Positions 1-6,997 of a stretch of 9,039 nt of DNA are shown here, piece after piece. The stretch lies in contig CAZGAH010000124.1 of NCBI GenBank assembly GCA_964523295.1, positions 1 through 9,039 of the forward strand. The letters are read 5' to 3'. The notes beneath the pieces are model-generated. The model saw nothing but the letters and a program-made list of their open reading frames with translations. It did not search any database and was not told where the DNA came from. Each line of letters opens with the position of its first letter. The stretch's first letter is position 1. The translations under genes and the position numbers were made by a program. Origin of the DNA: CAZGAH01 sp964523295 (GTDB taxonomy: Bacteria; Desulfobacterota; Desulfovibrionia; Desulfovibrionales; Desulfovibrionaceae).

Positions 1-610
1 CCTGGGTAAAGGCCGCGGAGTAGCGCTCGAAGGACTTTTCGTCCGCGCCGCGCAGCAGGATGTTCTTCCATTCCTGAATCTGCGCGCCCAAGGTGATCTG
101 CGCCGCGGCGACCAGGGTTCCCAGGCGTTGCAGGGCCGTTGCGTAGGGTATGTCCCTGGCGACGGGGTCCTTTGCGTAGTGTTCGATCATGGCGTCGTAG
201 GCCTGGCTCAGGGCGAGGTAGGCCTCGTGATCGTGCTTCCATTGTTTCCAGGCCGGAATGAACTCACCCCAGACCTGCGCTTCCTCGACGGTTTGCGGCA
301 AGGGCTCGTATTGTTTCCAGCCCTCGTCGGCGCGCTTCCAGGCGGCCGCCATGGCGGCGTACTTTTCCTGCCGGGCTTTCCTGTCGATGGTGTGGCTCAG
401 GAGCGCGTTTTCCGCGCTGTCAATGGCCGTCTGCGCCTCGCTCATGACCAGCAAGGCCTGCACGCTCGGCAGACGGACCACGCTGACCTCGTAGAGGTGT
501 CCGGCAAGCGTTGTGACGCCGTACCAGCCGATGCCGCCGACCGCGAGCGTGATACAGGCGACGAGGAGAAAGCCACCGAGGAGTTTGACGCCGAGTTTGA
601 TGTTTTTCAT
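1..610 (-). CDS. Methyl-accepting chemotaxis protein, N-terminal part (runs off the left edge)
   Basis: The frame is open from ATG at 610 (minus) to the window edge, giving 203 residues. It begins MKNIKLGVKLLGGFLLVACI: a short basic stretch, then one hydrophobic segment at about residues 6-28, the usual first membrane anchor of a chemoreceptor. What follows is almost entirely helical and soluble, with heptad-like stretches (VVRLPSVQALLVMSEAQTAI, then YEPLPQTVEEAQVWGEFIPA) and EWKNILLRG near residue 185. These resemble the periplasmic helical-bundle (4HB/HBM type) sensor of chemoreceptors common in sulfate reducers. The HAMP and cytoplasmic signalling hairpin would lie outside the window, so the MCP call rests on the N-terminus. 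The start is supported by ACGGAG at 619-624, eight bases upstream. As a family, these proteins signal ligand binding to CheA/CheW; the ligand cannot be read here. A sensor kinase or diguanylate cyclase with the same sensor domain is the main alternative. Confidence 0.82.
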   Translation of the reverse strand, partial: MKNIKLGVKLLGGFLLVACITLAVGGIGWYGVTTLAGHLYEVSVVRLPSVQALLVMSEAQTAIDSAENALLSHTIDRKARQEKYAAMAAAWKRADEGWKQYEPLPQTVEEAQVWGEFIPAWKQWKHDHEAYLALSQAYDAMIEHYAKDPVARDIPYATALQRLGTLVAAAQITLGAQIQEWKNILLRGADEKSFERYSAAFTQ

Positions 611-679
611 GTCGGATGCTCCGTGTTACAAGGTAAAATTCATGATCGGCAGCGAGCTGGCTGTCGGGAGTTCGTCAGG

Positions 680-708
680 ATTATGCCCCGCTCTCTACCA
701 GGAAACAA
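680..708 (-). promoter_or_regulatory. Putative sigma70-type promoter for the chemoreceptor gene
   Basis: Read on the minus strand there is TTGTTT (703-708), a 17-base spacer, then CATAAT (680-685). The -10 box matches the consensus at five of six positions and the -35 at three of six. Transcription would start near 673, leaving a leader of about 63 bases before the ATG at 610. No sigma28 (flagellar) box with correct spacing was found. This is a match by eye without experimental support. Confidence 0.45.
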
Positions 709-801
709 AATTTACTGTCAGAAATAGCGGGGTATTCCAGGCTCTGGGAAGGACAGGCCAACTCCGTTTCACACATCAGGGTGCCCTTCAGTCATGGCGA
801 C

Positions 802-2763
802 TTAGAGCTCATGATCGGGCATGGCCCGGCCCGCCTCGTTCGCCTCGATGTTTCTGGCGCCTTCGGCGTGCGCTCCCTCGGCCAGGGCCTGGCGGAGCCG
901 GATGTTTTCGGCCACGCACTCGCGCAGGGTCTGGCGCGTGTGTATGAGTTCAGTCACGTCCTGCGCAAAAATGGCTATCTGGTCTACCTCGCCCGTGTCG
1001 TTGAACAGGGGGTATTTGGCGTAATCGATCCACATTTCCTCGCGAAAATCCCTGTGCCGCCGGGGCGTTCCGGTCCGGACCACCTCCTCGGCGTGGCGCT
1101 GCCGGGGCGCGGCGACCTCGGGCGGCATCAGGTCCCAGACGCAGCGGCCGAGCAGTGCCTGACGCTCGGCGTGAAAGTTCCTGGCGAACTGTTCGTTCAG
1201 CTCCTCGATAATCCCCTGCGGAGAGATTAGGGCCACAGCCGCGGGCGTGGCGTCGAGCAGGGTCCGGCCCCTGCGTTCGCTCTCTTTGAGGCGCTCTTCG
1301 GAGGCCAGGCGCTCGGTCTCGTCGGCGAACGAGGCCGTGTAGCCGAGCAGCTCGCCCGTACGGTCCAGCAAGGGGCTGGCAGTGACCCTGGCCGTGAAGG
1401 GGCTGCCGTCCCGGCGCCGTCCCGTAAGCCAGCCCTGCCAGGGGCGCAGCAGGCGCAGCTCGGCGAGCACCGCGACCGCGGCCTGCGGATCGGTCCAGAA
1501 CTCCACGGCCTGGCGGCCCAGCACCTCCTCCAGGTCGTCGTAGCCCCACATCCGGAGAAAGGTCGGATTGACGTGGGTGATCTTTCCTGACGGATCGGCC
1601 ATGGATATTGCTGCCTGCGAGGACTCCACGGCGTGTCGGTACATCTCCAGATCCTGGCGCGCGTATTCTTTTTGGGTCAGATCGCGCAGTATGGCCACCA
1701 CCCCGACGATACGCTTCCCATCCCGATGCGGCCCATAGGTCACGTCAAGATAGCGAGCCCCCTTGCCTTGGGGTTGCCAGCGCTGAAAACTGACACGTTC
1801 GCCGGCAAAGGCCCGATCCAACAGCGGCTTGACCTGCCCGAACACCTCCTGGCCCACGACCTCGGACACGTGCCGGCCAGGTATCGCCTCGGGCGAAACG
1901 CCGAACAGATCGCCATAGCGCGGGTTGGCTACGCGGTAGATCCCGTTTCGGTCAAGAAAAATGATGGCATCCGAGGCCGATTCGACCATATCCTGAAACA
2001 CCCGCAATTGTTCTTCCGTATCCTTGCGGCGGACCAGTTCCTTTTCCATGGCCTGCGCCGCGGTCAGCAGGCTGTGCGTCTTTTCGGCCACGACCGTTTC
2101 CAACTGCTCCAGATTGACCAGCAGGCAGCGTTGCAGCGCGCGCAGCTCGCTGACGTCGGCCACGGTCAGACAGACCAGGTGCGGGGATCCTGTCGAATCG
2201 GTCAGCATGTCAGAATGAATGCGGATTTCTCTGCTCACGCCGTCCTTGCGCACGATTCCGAAGCTCAGGCCGGCAGGCGCGAGTCCGGCGCGCAGCGTGT
2301 GGTAGAAGTCCGTGAAGGGAGTCACGTCCTCCGGACGCAGATGTTTGACAAAGGCCTTGAGCGAGGGCGCACACGGTGTAGAATAGCCCAGCAGCCGGGA
2401 CAGCGGGCTGGACCATTCCTCACGGTCGGTCTGCAGGTCGATGAGCCAGGTCCCCCAGCCCAGAATGAATAATTCCGGGAGCGAAGGGGAGCCCACGCCT
2501 GTCTGGCAGCCCCCCGCGGCCTTTCGCTGTCGGCGAGGCGGGGCGGAATGTCCGTTTTCGGGAAACAGGAACAGATTGGCCGGCGCGGTCTGCAGCACGC
2601 CGCAGAGCCTGTCGAGCATCTCGAACGACGGCGCCGACTTGCCGCGTTCGATGCGGCTGAGATGTTCCTTGGTCACGTCGCAGGCTTCGGCCAGCCGGTC
2701 CTGCGTCATTTTGCGCAACGAACGAATGAATTTGAGCCGCGCGCCGAAGTGTGATTTCAACAT
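802..2763 (-). CDS. XRE-family helix-turn-helix protein with four PAS domains, no output domain
   Basis: A 653-residue protein, probably a cytoplasmic sensory transcription regulator. Residues about 5-62 form an XRE (Cro/CI-type) helix-turn-helix: MTQDRLAEACDVTKEHLSRI then ERGKSAPSFEMLDRLC. Four PAS modules follow: about 98-210 (FVKHLRPED, a PAS_3-like style), 250-365 (SASDAIIFLDRNGIYRVANP), 375-490 (SSQAAISMADPSGKITHVNP) and 495-605 (DATPAAVALISPQGIIEELN). A predicted coiled coil at about 207-257 joins the first two. After PAS4 there is only a short helix (LRECVAENIRLRQALAEG) and a polar tail. There is no membrane segment, and no H-box, HATPase, GGDEF, EAL or AAA+ region. The likely output is therefore DNA binding by the N-terminal domain, modulated by PAS ligands or redox state; the cofactor cannot be read. 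An in-frame ATG lies ten codons upstream (2793), but the start at 2763 is preferred because AGGGGG lies six bases before it and the XRE domain begins right after. The gene is divergent from the FG-GAP gene. Confidence 0.85.
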   Translation of the reverse strand: MLKSHFGARLKFIRSLRKMTQDRLAEACDVTKEHLSRIERGKSAPSFEMLDRLCGVLQTAPANLFLFPENGHSAPPRRQRKAAGGCQTGVGSPSLPELFILGWGTWLIDLQTDREEWSSPLSRLLGYSTPCAPSLKAFVKHLRPEDVTPFTDFYHTLRAGLAPAGLSFGIVRKDGVSREIRIHSDMLTDSTGSPHLVCLTVADVSELRALQRCLLVNLEQLETVVAEKTHSLLTAAQAMEKELVRRKDTEEQLRVFQDMVESASDAIIFLDRNGIYRVANPRYGDLFGVSPEAIPGRHVSEVVGQEVFGQVKPLLDRAFAGERVSFQRWQPQGKGARYLDVTYGPHRDGKRIVGVVAILRDLTQKEYARQDLEMYRHAVESSQAAISMADPSGKITHVNPTFLRMWGYDDLEEVLGRQAVEFWTDPQAAVAVLAELRLLRPWQGWLTGRRRDGSPFTARVTASPLLDRTGELLGYTASFADETERLASEERLKESERRGRTLLDATPAAVALISPQGIIEELNEQFARNFHAERQALLGRCVWDLMPPEVAAPRQRHAEEVVRTGTPRRHRDFREEMWIDYAKYPLFNDTGEVDQIAIFAQDVTELIHTRQTLRECVAENIRLRQALAEGAHAEGARNIEANEAGRAMPDHEL

Positions 2764-2769
2764 TTCCTG

Positions 2770-2775
2770 CCCCCT
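2770..2775 (-). promoter_or_regulatory. Ribosome binding site that sets the XRE-PAS start
   Basis: On the minus strand AGGGGG lies six bases before the ATG at 2763. It would fall inside the coding region if the upstream ATG at 2793 were used. This favours the shorter, 653-residue protein. Confidence 0.6.
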
Positions 2776-3128
2776 GAATGGAAATCGTATCACGAGTCAC
2801 GCAGTCGAAAAGTATCTTAAAGGTCTATTTTTAGCAAGGCCCATTGAATTTTCCGGCGCGGTTTCTGCTTCGCTCGTGCCGTGAGCCCGGCTGCCAATGC
2901 CGGAGCGTTCAGCGTCGCAGGTCGGGCGACAAAACTTTGTTTTGCGTCCGGCCGTCGAAAATGATAGAGCCCGGAGGCGTTGTTTCGCGTGGTTCTTCCT
3001 CGGATGTGGCTGCGGCCACGGGGGGAGAGGAGAGCGTCCGGTTGCGGGCGCGTGTAGTCCGGGCAGGGCAATACGGGAGCGGCAGGCCGCCGCGACCGTT
3101 CTTCCCGGCCCTTTTTCGGCGATCCGCC

Positions 3129-3134
3129 AAGGAG
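3129..3134 (+). promoter_or_regulatory. Ribosome binding site that sets the FG-GAP protein start
   Basis: AAGGAG ends five bases before the ATG at 3140. The frame is open further upstream to 2897, which would add 81 residues, but that extension has no membrane or domain character and would bury the signal peptide. This site and the signal peptide together fix the start at 3140. Confidence 0.75.
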
Positions 3135-3139
3135 CAGGT

Positions 3140-4792
3140 ATGCCATTACTCAGAGTCGTCGCGTCGATTATGTTCTGTCTGGCCATGCTGGCGCCGTCGC
3201 TTGCGCGGGCCGAGGCTGCCAAAAAATTCGCAGTGCTGCCGTTCACCATCAACGGACCGGAAAAATACCACTATCTGTCCAAGGGCGTTCCCGACATGCT
3301 GTCCACGCGCCTGTACTGGGAGGGGCATTTTCAGGGTATCGGGGCGGACAAGATTGCCGCGGCCGTGGCCGGCAAAAGCGTGACCGACGCCTCGGCGGGG
3401 CAGCTGCTCCAGACCCTGGGCGCGGATTACGTGGTCTACGGCAGCGTGACCATCATGGGCGATCAATGCAGTCTGGATATGAAGGTGCTGGGCAAGGACG
3501 GCAAGGTGCTTCCCAAGGCGGCGCAGACCAGGCTCGACGCCCTGATTCCGGCCCTGGAGAACGTGGCCCAGTCGATCAATGCGCAGCTGTTCAAGCGTCC
3601 CGACGAGGCGCCGCAGCAAAAGCAGGTGGTCAACGCCATGAACCCGGATCTGGTCCACAACGAGGACAAGGCCGGCAAGGAATTTTATCTCAATCCCCAG
3701 TTCCGCTACGCCGGCGACGCCGGCGAGAGCGGCCGGTTGCGCAGCCAGACTTTGCCCTACGTGGCGCGGAGCATGATCGTCGGCGACTGCGACGGTGACG
3801 GCAAGAATGAGGTGCTGCTGGCCGACGACCATACCCTCTACGCCTATCACTACACGGAAAATGGCGGTTTGGAGCCGGCCGGTGAGTACGAGCTGGGCCT
3901 GTTGATGATGGTTCTGCGTCTCAGCCTGGTGGATATCAACGGCGACGGGAACAACGACGTTGTCGTCTCCATGGTGGACAGGGACACCTTTCCGCAGTCG
4001 GCCATTCTGAGCTACAGCAACGGGAAGTTCACGCTGCTGGCGGACAGGATTCACTTTCACCTCGCCGCTGTCCAGGCTCCGCCCGACTACCGCAAGGTGC
4101 TCGTGGGGCAGGCCAAGGGGGGCAACACCTTCTTCGCCTCCGGCGTACACGAGATAGTCAAGATGGGCGGCGAATACCGCGCCGGCAATCCGATGCTGCT
4201 GCCGCCCGAGGCGAATGCCTATAACTTCGTGTATTTGCCCGTGCCGGACGATGATTACAAGGTCGTGCTCACCGACCGCACCGATTACCTGCGCGTCTAC
4301 ACCAAGACCGGCGACCGGCAGTACACCACCGAAAAAGTCTATTCCGGATCATCCATCGGCCTGGAAGACACGTCCAACCTGGCCGGCATTAAGGATCCCC
4401 TGGTGAGCAAGCCGATGTTCTACGTACCGATCCGGCTGCTGGCCTTCCGCCTGGGCGACGACAAGAACTACCAGATACTGGCGAACCATCCCATTTCCGT
4501 GGCCGCGCAGTTCTTCACGCGCTACCGCTACTTCCCGGCCGGCGAGATCAACGCCCTGAGCTGGGACGGCGTGGGCCTGAACCTGGTCTGGAAAACGCGG
4601 CGCATCAAAGGCGGCGTCTCGGACTATTGCATCGCGGACATCAACAACGACGGCGTAACGGACCTCAACGTATGCATGAATACGCATCCGGGCATGATCG
4701 GCGCCAAGTTCCGGCGCACCGTGCTCCTGTCGTATCCGCTTGATACGTCGAAGGGGCAGGCCGGCGTCTCCGAAGAATTCAAGGAGGAGTAG
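3140..4792 (+). CDS. Secreted FG-GAP/VCBS repeat protein with TolB-N/FlgO-like N-terminal domain
   Basis: A 550-residue exported protein. Residues 1-24 are a Sec signal peptide (MPLLRVVASIMFCLAMLAPS, then LARA, cleavage before EAAKK). No lipobox Cys is visible, so a soluble periplasmic or secreted protein is expected. Residues about 28-155 contain FAVLPFTINGPEKYHYLSKG and GADYVVYGSVTIMG, the pattern of TolB N-terminal, FlgO or CsgG-like alpha/beta domains. From about 205 to the end come beta-propeller-type repeats with three clear calcium-site motifs of the FG-GAP/VCBS type: DCDGDGKNE (216-224), DINGDGNND (265-273) and DINNDGVTD (500-508). Less conserved blades probably lie between 280 and 495. 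FG-GAP propellers usually mediate protein or glycan contacts, and TolB-type fronts occur in envelope assemblies. The exact role is unknown. It is followed by a strong hairpin and then livH, so co-transcription with the permeases is uncertain. The start is set by AAGGAG at 3129-3134. Confidence 0.85.
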   Translation: MPLLRVVASIMFCLAMLAPSLARAEAAKKFAVLPFTINGPEKYHYLSKGVPDMLSTRLYWEGHFQGIGADKIAAAVAGKSVTDASAGQLLQTLGADYVVYGSVTIMGDQCSLDMKVLGKDGKVLPKAAQTRLDALIPALENVAQSINAQLFKRPDEAPQQKQVVNAMNPDLVHNEDKAGKEFYLNPQFRYAGDAGESGRLRSQTLPYVARSMIVGDCDGDGKNEVLLADDHTLYAYHYTENGGLEPAGEYELGLLMMVLRLSLVDINGDGNNDVVVSMVDRDTFPQSAILSYSNGKFTLLADRIHFHLAAVQAPPDYRKVLVGQAKGGNTFFASGVHEIVKMGGEYRAGNPMLLPPEANAYNFVYLPVPDDDYKVVLTDRTDYLRVYTKTGDRQYTTEKVYSGSSIGLEDTSNLAGIKDPLVSKPMFYVPIRLLAFRLGDDKNYQILANHPISVAAQFFTRYRYFPAGEINALSWDGVGLNLVWKTRRIKGGVSDYCIADINNDGVTDLNVCMNTHPGMIGAKFRRTVLLSYPLDTSKGQAGVSEEFKEE

Positions 4793-4813
4793 CCTCCCCC
4801 CCCCGTGGAATAT

Positions 4814-4837
4814 CCCCCGGCGCCGCGGCGCCGGGGG
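4814..4837 (+). terminator. Perfect 24-base GC-only palindrome between the FG-GAP gene and livH
   Basis: The sequence is an exact inverted repeat: CCCCCGGCGCC, centre GC, then GGCGCCGGGGG. As RNA it would fold into a very stable stem of about ten pairs with a minimal loop. It begins 22 bases after the FG-GAP stop codon. A run of nine Cs (4796-4804) lies just before it. There is no U tract directly after the stem, so it is not a canonical intrinsic terminator. It may end or attenuate transcription, or protect the 3' end of the upstream mRNA while lowering livH expression. A DNA-level operator role is possible but less likely. Confidence 0.5.
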
Positions 4838-4912
4838 AGCCTGCGGCCTCGCCCTGCCGCTCCCGGCGCTGCCGGGCTTCGTCGTCCTTTTTCAGGGGGA
4901 GGCGTCATCGAC

Positions 4913-5785
4913 ATGTTCGGTCTCTATCTCGCCCAGACGATCAATTCCGGGCTCGCGCTCGGCGCGGTCTACGGGCTCATGGCCCTGGGCTTCGCGCTCA
5001 TCTACAACGCCAGCCGGCTGATCAATTTCGCCCAGGGCGAGCTTTTACTCGTTTCCGGCCTGGGACTGTTCTCCCTGACCCGGGCGCTCGATCTCCCCTG
5101 GCCCCTGGCGCTGCTCGGGGCCGGTCTGTGGGGCGCCCTGCTGGGCTATCTCCTCTACGCTACCACGCTCGGGCTCAGCCTGAAGGAGAACCCGCTCCGG
5201 CAACTCATGCTCACCGTGGCGGCCAGCCTGATCTGGCAGGGCCTGGCCATTGTCGTCTGGGGCAAACAGCCGCTCCTGCTGCCGCAACTGCTGCCGCTCG
5301 AGGCCTTTCGCTGCGGGCCGCTGTTCTTTTCGCGCGACACGCTGACCGGGCTGGTGCTGGCCGTGCTCAGCGGCAGCCTGCTGTCGCTGTTTCTGGGGCG
5401 CACGCGCTTCGGTCGCGCGCTGCGCGCCGTGTCCATGAACCCGGTGGCGGCTACGCTGCAAGGGGTCAACCCCGTGCTTGCCTACGCCATGAGCTTCGCC
5501 CTCTCGGGCGTTCTGGCCGCTCTGGCCGGCATGGCCATCGCCCCGCAGACCATGCTGCGTTTCGATATGGGCCTGGGACTCGGACTTAAAGGCTTCATCG
5601 CGGCGACCATCGGCGGCTACACCTCGCTGCTGCGCGTGTTCCTCGGTGGCGTCGGCCTGGGTCTGGCGGAGGCCGCGCTGGTGTTGGGGCTGGGCAACGA
5701 GCTGAAAGAAACCGTAACCTACGCGCTGCTCATCGTCCTGCTGGTCCTGATGCCGCACCGGGAAAACCAGCATCAGCGTGCCTGA
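4913..5785 (+). CDS. livH: Branched-chain amino acid ABC transporter permease LivH
   Basis: A 290-residue, strongly hydrophobic inner-membrane protein of normal family length with about eight membrane segments. The N-terminal signature GAVYGLMALGFALIYNASRL followed by INFAQGE (residues 18-43) is typical of LivH and UrtB permeases. RFGRALRAVSMNPVAATLQG (165-184) matches the cytoplasmic loop that docks the ATPase, and GLKGFIAATIGGYTSLLR (224-241) matches the conserved C-terminal region. In the family LivH pairs with LivM to form the channel, driven by LivG and LivF and fed by a periplasmic binding protein. Substrates range from Leu/Ile/Val to other amino acids, urea and amides, and cannot be fixed here. 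The usual C-terminal RPxGLFG is missing; the protein ends MPHRENQHQRA. ATG 4913 follows GGGGGAGG with a long spacing (about ten bases). An in-frame upstream ATG near 4805 would add a Pro/Arg-rich stretch overlapping the palindrome and is rejected. The gene overlaps or abuts livM. Confidence 0.9.
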   Translation: MFGLYLAQTINSGLALGAVYGLMALGFALIYNASRLINFAQGELLLVSGLGLFSLTRALDLPWPLALLGAGLWGALLGYLLYATTLGLSLKENPLRQLMLTVAASLIWQGLAIVVWGKQPLLLPQLLPLEAFRCGPLFFSRDTLTGLVLAVLSGSLLSLFLGRTRFGRALRAVSMNPVAATLQGVNPVLAYAMSFALSGVLAALAGMAIAPQTMLRFDMGLGLGLKGFIAATIGGYTSLLRVFLGGVGLGLAEAALVLGLGNELKETVTYALLIVLLVLMPHRENQHQRA

Positions 5786-6761
5786 GCGTATTGTACCCAT
5801 GTCCGAGCATCCGTTTGTGAACCCCTCGCCCCCCTGGGCCGGAGCGCTGTTCTTCGGGCTGCTCCTGCTCGCCGGCCTGTTCTGCCCGGCCTACGAGCTG
5901 CTGACGCTCAACCAGCATTTGCTGCTGGCCATCAATGTCCTGGCCCTCAATTTCTGCCTTGGCCTGGGCGGGCAGGTGTCCCTGGCGCAGGGCGCCTTCT
6001 GCGGCATGGGCGCCTATGCCTCGGCCCTGGCGCACGGGCTCTGGCCCGAAGGCTCGATAGTCATCGTCCCCCTCTGTGCGCTGTCCGTCTGCGCGCTGGC
6101 CATGCTCGTCAGCCTGCCCATAGAAAAGCTGGGAGAGGGCTTCCTGGCCATGGCCACGCTTGGCATCAGCCTGATCTTCACCAACCTGATCCACAGCCTG
6201 GTGTCGATCACCGGCGGGGCCGAGGGCATGATGGTCGCCCGGAACCTGGTGCTGCCCGGCGGCTTTGCCCTGCGCGGCGACCGGGTCTTTTTCTTCCTCT
6301 TTTTCGGGCTGCTGCTGGGCGGGGCCTATGTCTTCGCCTCGCTGCGCAACTCGCGGCCCGGTCGCGCGCTGCTGGCCTGCCGTGAGGACCCCCTGGCCGC
6401 CTCGGCCTGCGGCATCGACCGTACGCGGGTCCGGGCCCTGGCCTTTGGCCTTGGCGCCGCGCTGTCGTCCCTGGCAGGCAGCTTCTACGCCCATTACGCC
6501 GGGTTCATCAGCCCGCGCCAGTTCGATCTGGAGCTCTCGCTCAAGACACTGCTCCTGTTGGTCATCGGCGGCCCGGGCCGCCTGTTCACCCCGCTGGTGG
6601 CCGTGCTCGTGCTCGAGATCCTGCTCTCCCGACTGCACTGGCTCGGCGACGCCAGAACCCTGTTCCACGGCCTGCTGCTCGCGGCCGCGCTGCTGGCCCG
6701 CCCCCTGGCCAGCCGCCTGGACCTGGCGGGACGCTTTCGTCGCCTGCGTCGCCAGGCCTGA
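5778..6761 (+). CDS. livM: Branched-chain amino acid ABC transporter permease LivM
   Basis: A 327-residue polytopic inner-membrane protein, the second channel subunit. It has the LivM signatures LGLGGQVSLAQGAFCGMGAY (61-80), SITGGAEGM (143-151), and SRPGRALLACREDPLAASAC (192-211) followed by GIDRTRVRALAFGLGAALSS, which is the ATPase-contact loop and next helix. AGSFYAHYAGFISPRQFDL and the LLLVIGGPGRLFTP stretch complete the normal family pattern. The start given is GTG 5778, overlapping livH by eight bases, which would suit translational coupling. ATG 5799 (13 bases after the livH stop) is equally possible, since neither has a strong ribosome binding site, and the first seven residues are not conserved in the family. 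The next gene downstream is on the other strand, so livG and livF do not follow as they usually do. The C-terminus is Arg-rich (RFRRLRRQA). Confidence 0.9.
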   Translation: MPERIVPMSEHPFVNPSPPWAGALFFGLLLLAGLFCPAYELLTLNQHLLLAINVLALNFCLGLGGQVSLAQGAFCGMGAYASALAHGLWPEGSIVIVPLCALSVCALAMLVSLPIEKLGEGFLAMATLGISLIFTNLIHSLVSITGGAEGMMVARNLVLPGGFALRGDRVFFFLFFGLLLGGAYVFASLRNSRPGRALLACREDPLAASACGIDRTRVRALAFGLGAALSSLAGSFYAHYAGFISPRQFDLELSLKTLLLLVIGGPGRLFTPLVAVLVLEILLSRLHWLGDARTLFHGLLLAAALLARPLASRLDLAGRFRRLRRQA

Positions 6762-6949
6762 GCCCGGACGCTGATGGCTTCGTTATGCATCGGGTATTCA
6801 TTTCCGTTCTCCAATTTCTACACGAGGGGCGCCACAACGGATGAAGGTTTAAACACGCCCTGATGGAACCCGACGAAGACTTTTTCTGGAACCTTGATTT
6901 TGGGAACAACAGCCCAGGTCAAGACGAACTGACAGGCGTGGGGCAACAT

Positions 6950-6966
6950 GGATCGCGCTGCGATCC
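6950..6966. terminator. Hairpin between convergent livM and GNAT genes
   Basis: GGATCGC-GCT-GCGATCC is a perfect 7-bp stem with a 3-base loop. It lies 189 bases after the livM stop and 32 bases past the GNAT stop on the other strand. It is placed to stop transcription from both sides, but neither strand shows a U tract after the stem, so it may only be an mRNA-end structure. The rest of 6762-6997 holds no gene I can support. Confidence 0.35.
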
Positions 6967-6997
6967 GGCATAGCTTCAAGCGGTAAACATGCACCCC

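Larger units (their letters stand above)
2764..3139. other. Divergent intergenic region between the XRE-PAS and FG-GAP genes (376 bases)
   Basis: Both neighbouring genes read outward, so this stretch should hold two promoters. Reading frames cross it, but their translations are rich in Arg and Pro and look like chance. Visible items are a small inverted repeat ACAAA-AC-TTTGT (2929-2940), a 5-bp hairpin CCGGC/GCCGG near 2888-2903, and a 5-bp hairpin GTGGC-TGCG-GCCAC (3006-3019). For the minus strand a weak pair TTGCTA-17-TACTTT can be drawn upstream of the XRE gene near 2810-2840. No convincing promoter was found for the FG-GAP gene, and no known riboswitch was recognised. The length leaves room for an operator bound by the XRE protein. 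Confidence 0.5.

Noticed and set aside
2897..3139. 81-residue N-terminal extension of the FG-GAP protein
   Set aside because: It is Arg/Gly-rich, would hide the signal peptide, and a good ribosome binding site stands just before ATG 3140.
3146..4150. Minus-strand frame of 334 residues opposite the FG-GAP gene
   Set aside because: Its composition (His, Gln, Val, Arg rich) is typical of the antisense of a GC-rich gene, and the plus strand has a signal peptide and FG-GAP motifs.
5730..6668. Minus-strand frame of 312 residues opposite livM
   Set aside because: A Gln/Gly/Glu/Arg-rich antisense reading of a hydrophobic protein, without family resemblance; the livM reading is certain.
6774..6863. 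Short frame MASLCIGYSFPFSNFYTRGA and on, 29 residues
   Set aside because: No good ribosome binding site and no resemblance to a known small protein or to LivG.
6863..6973. Short frame MEPDEDFFWNLDFGNNSPGQ and on, 36 residues
   Set aside because: No ribosome binding site and no recognisable family; it overlaps the 6950-6966 hairpin. It may be chance.
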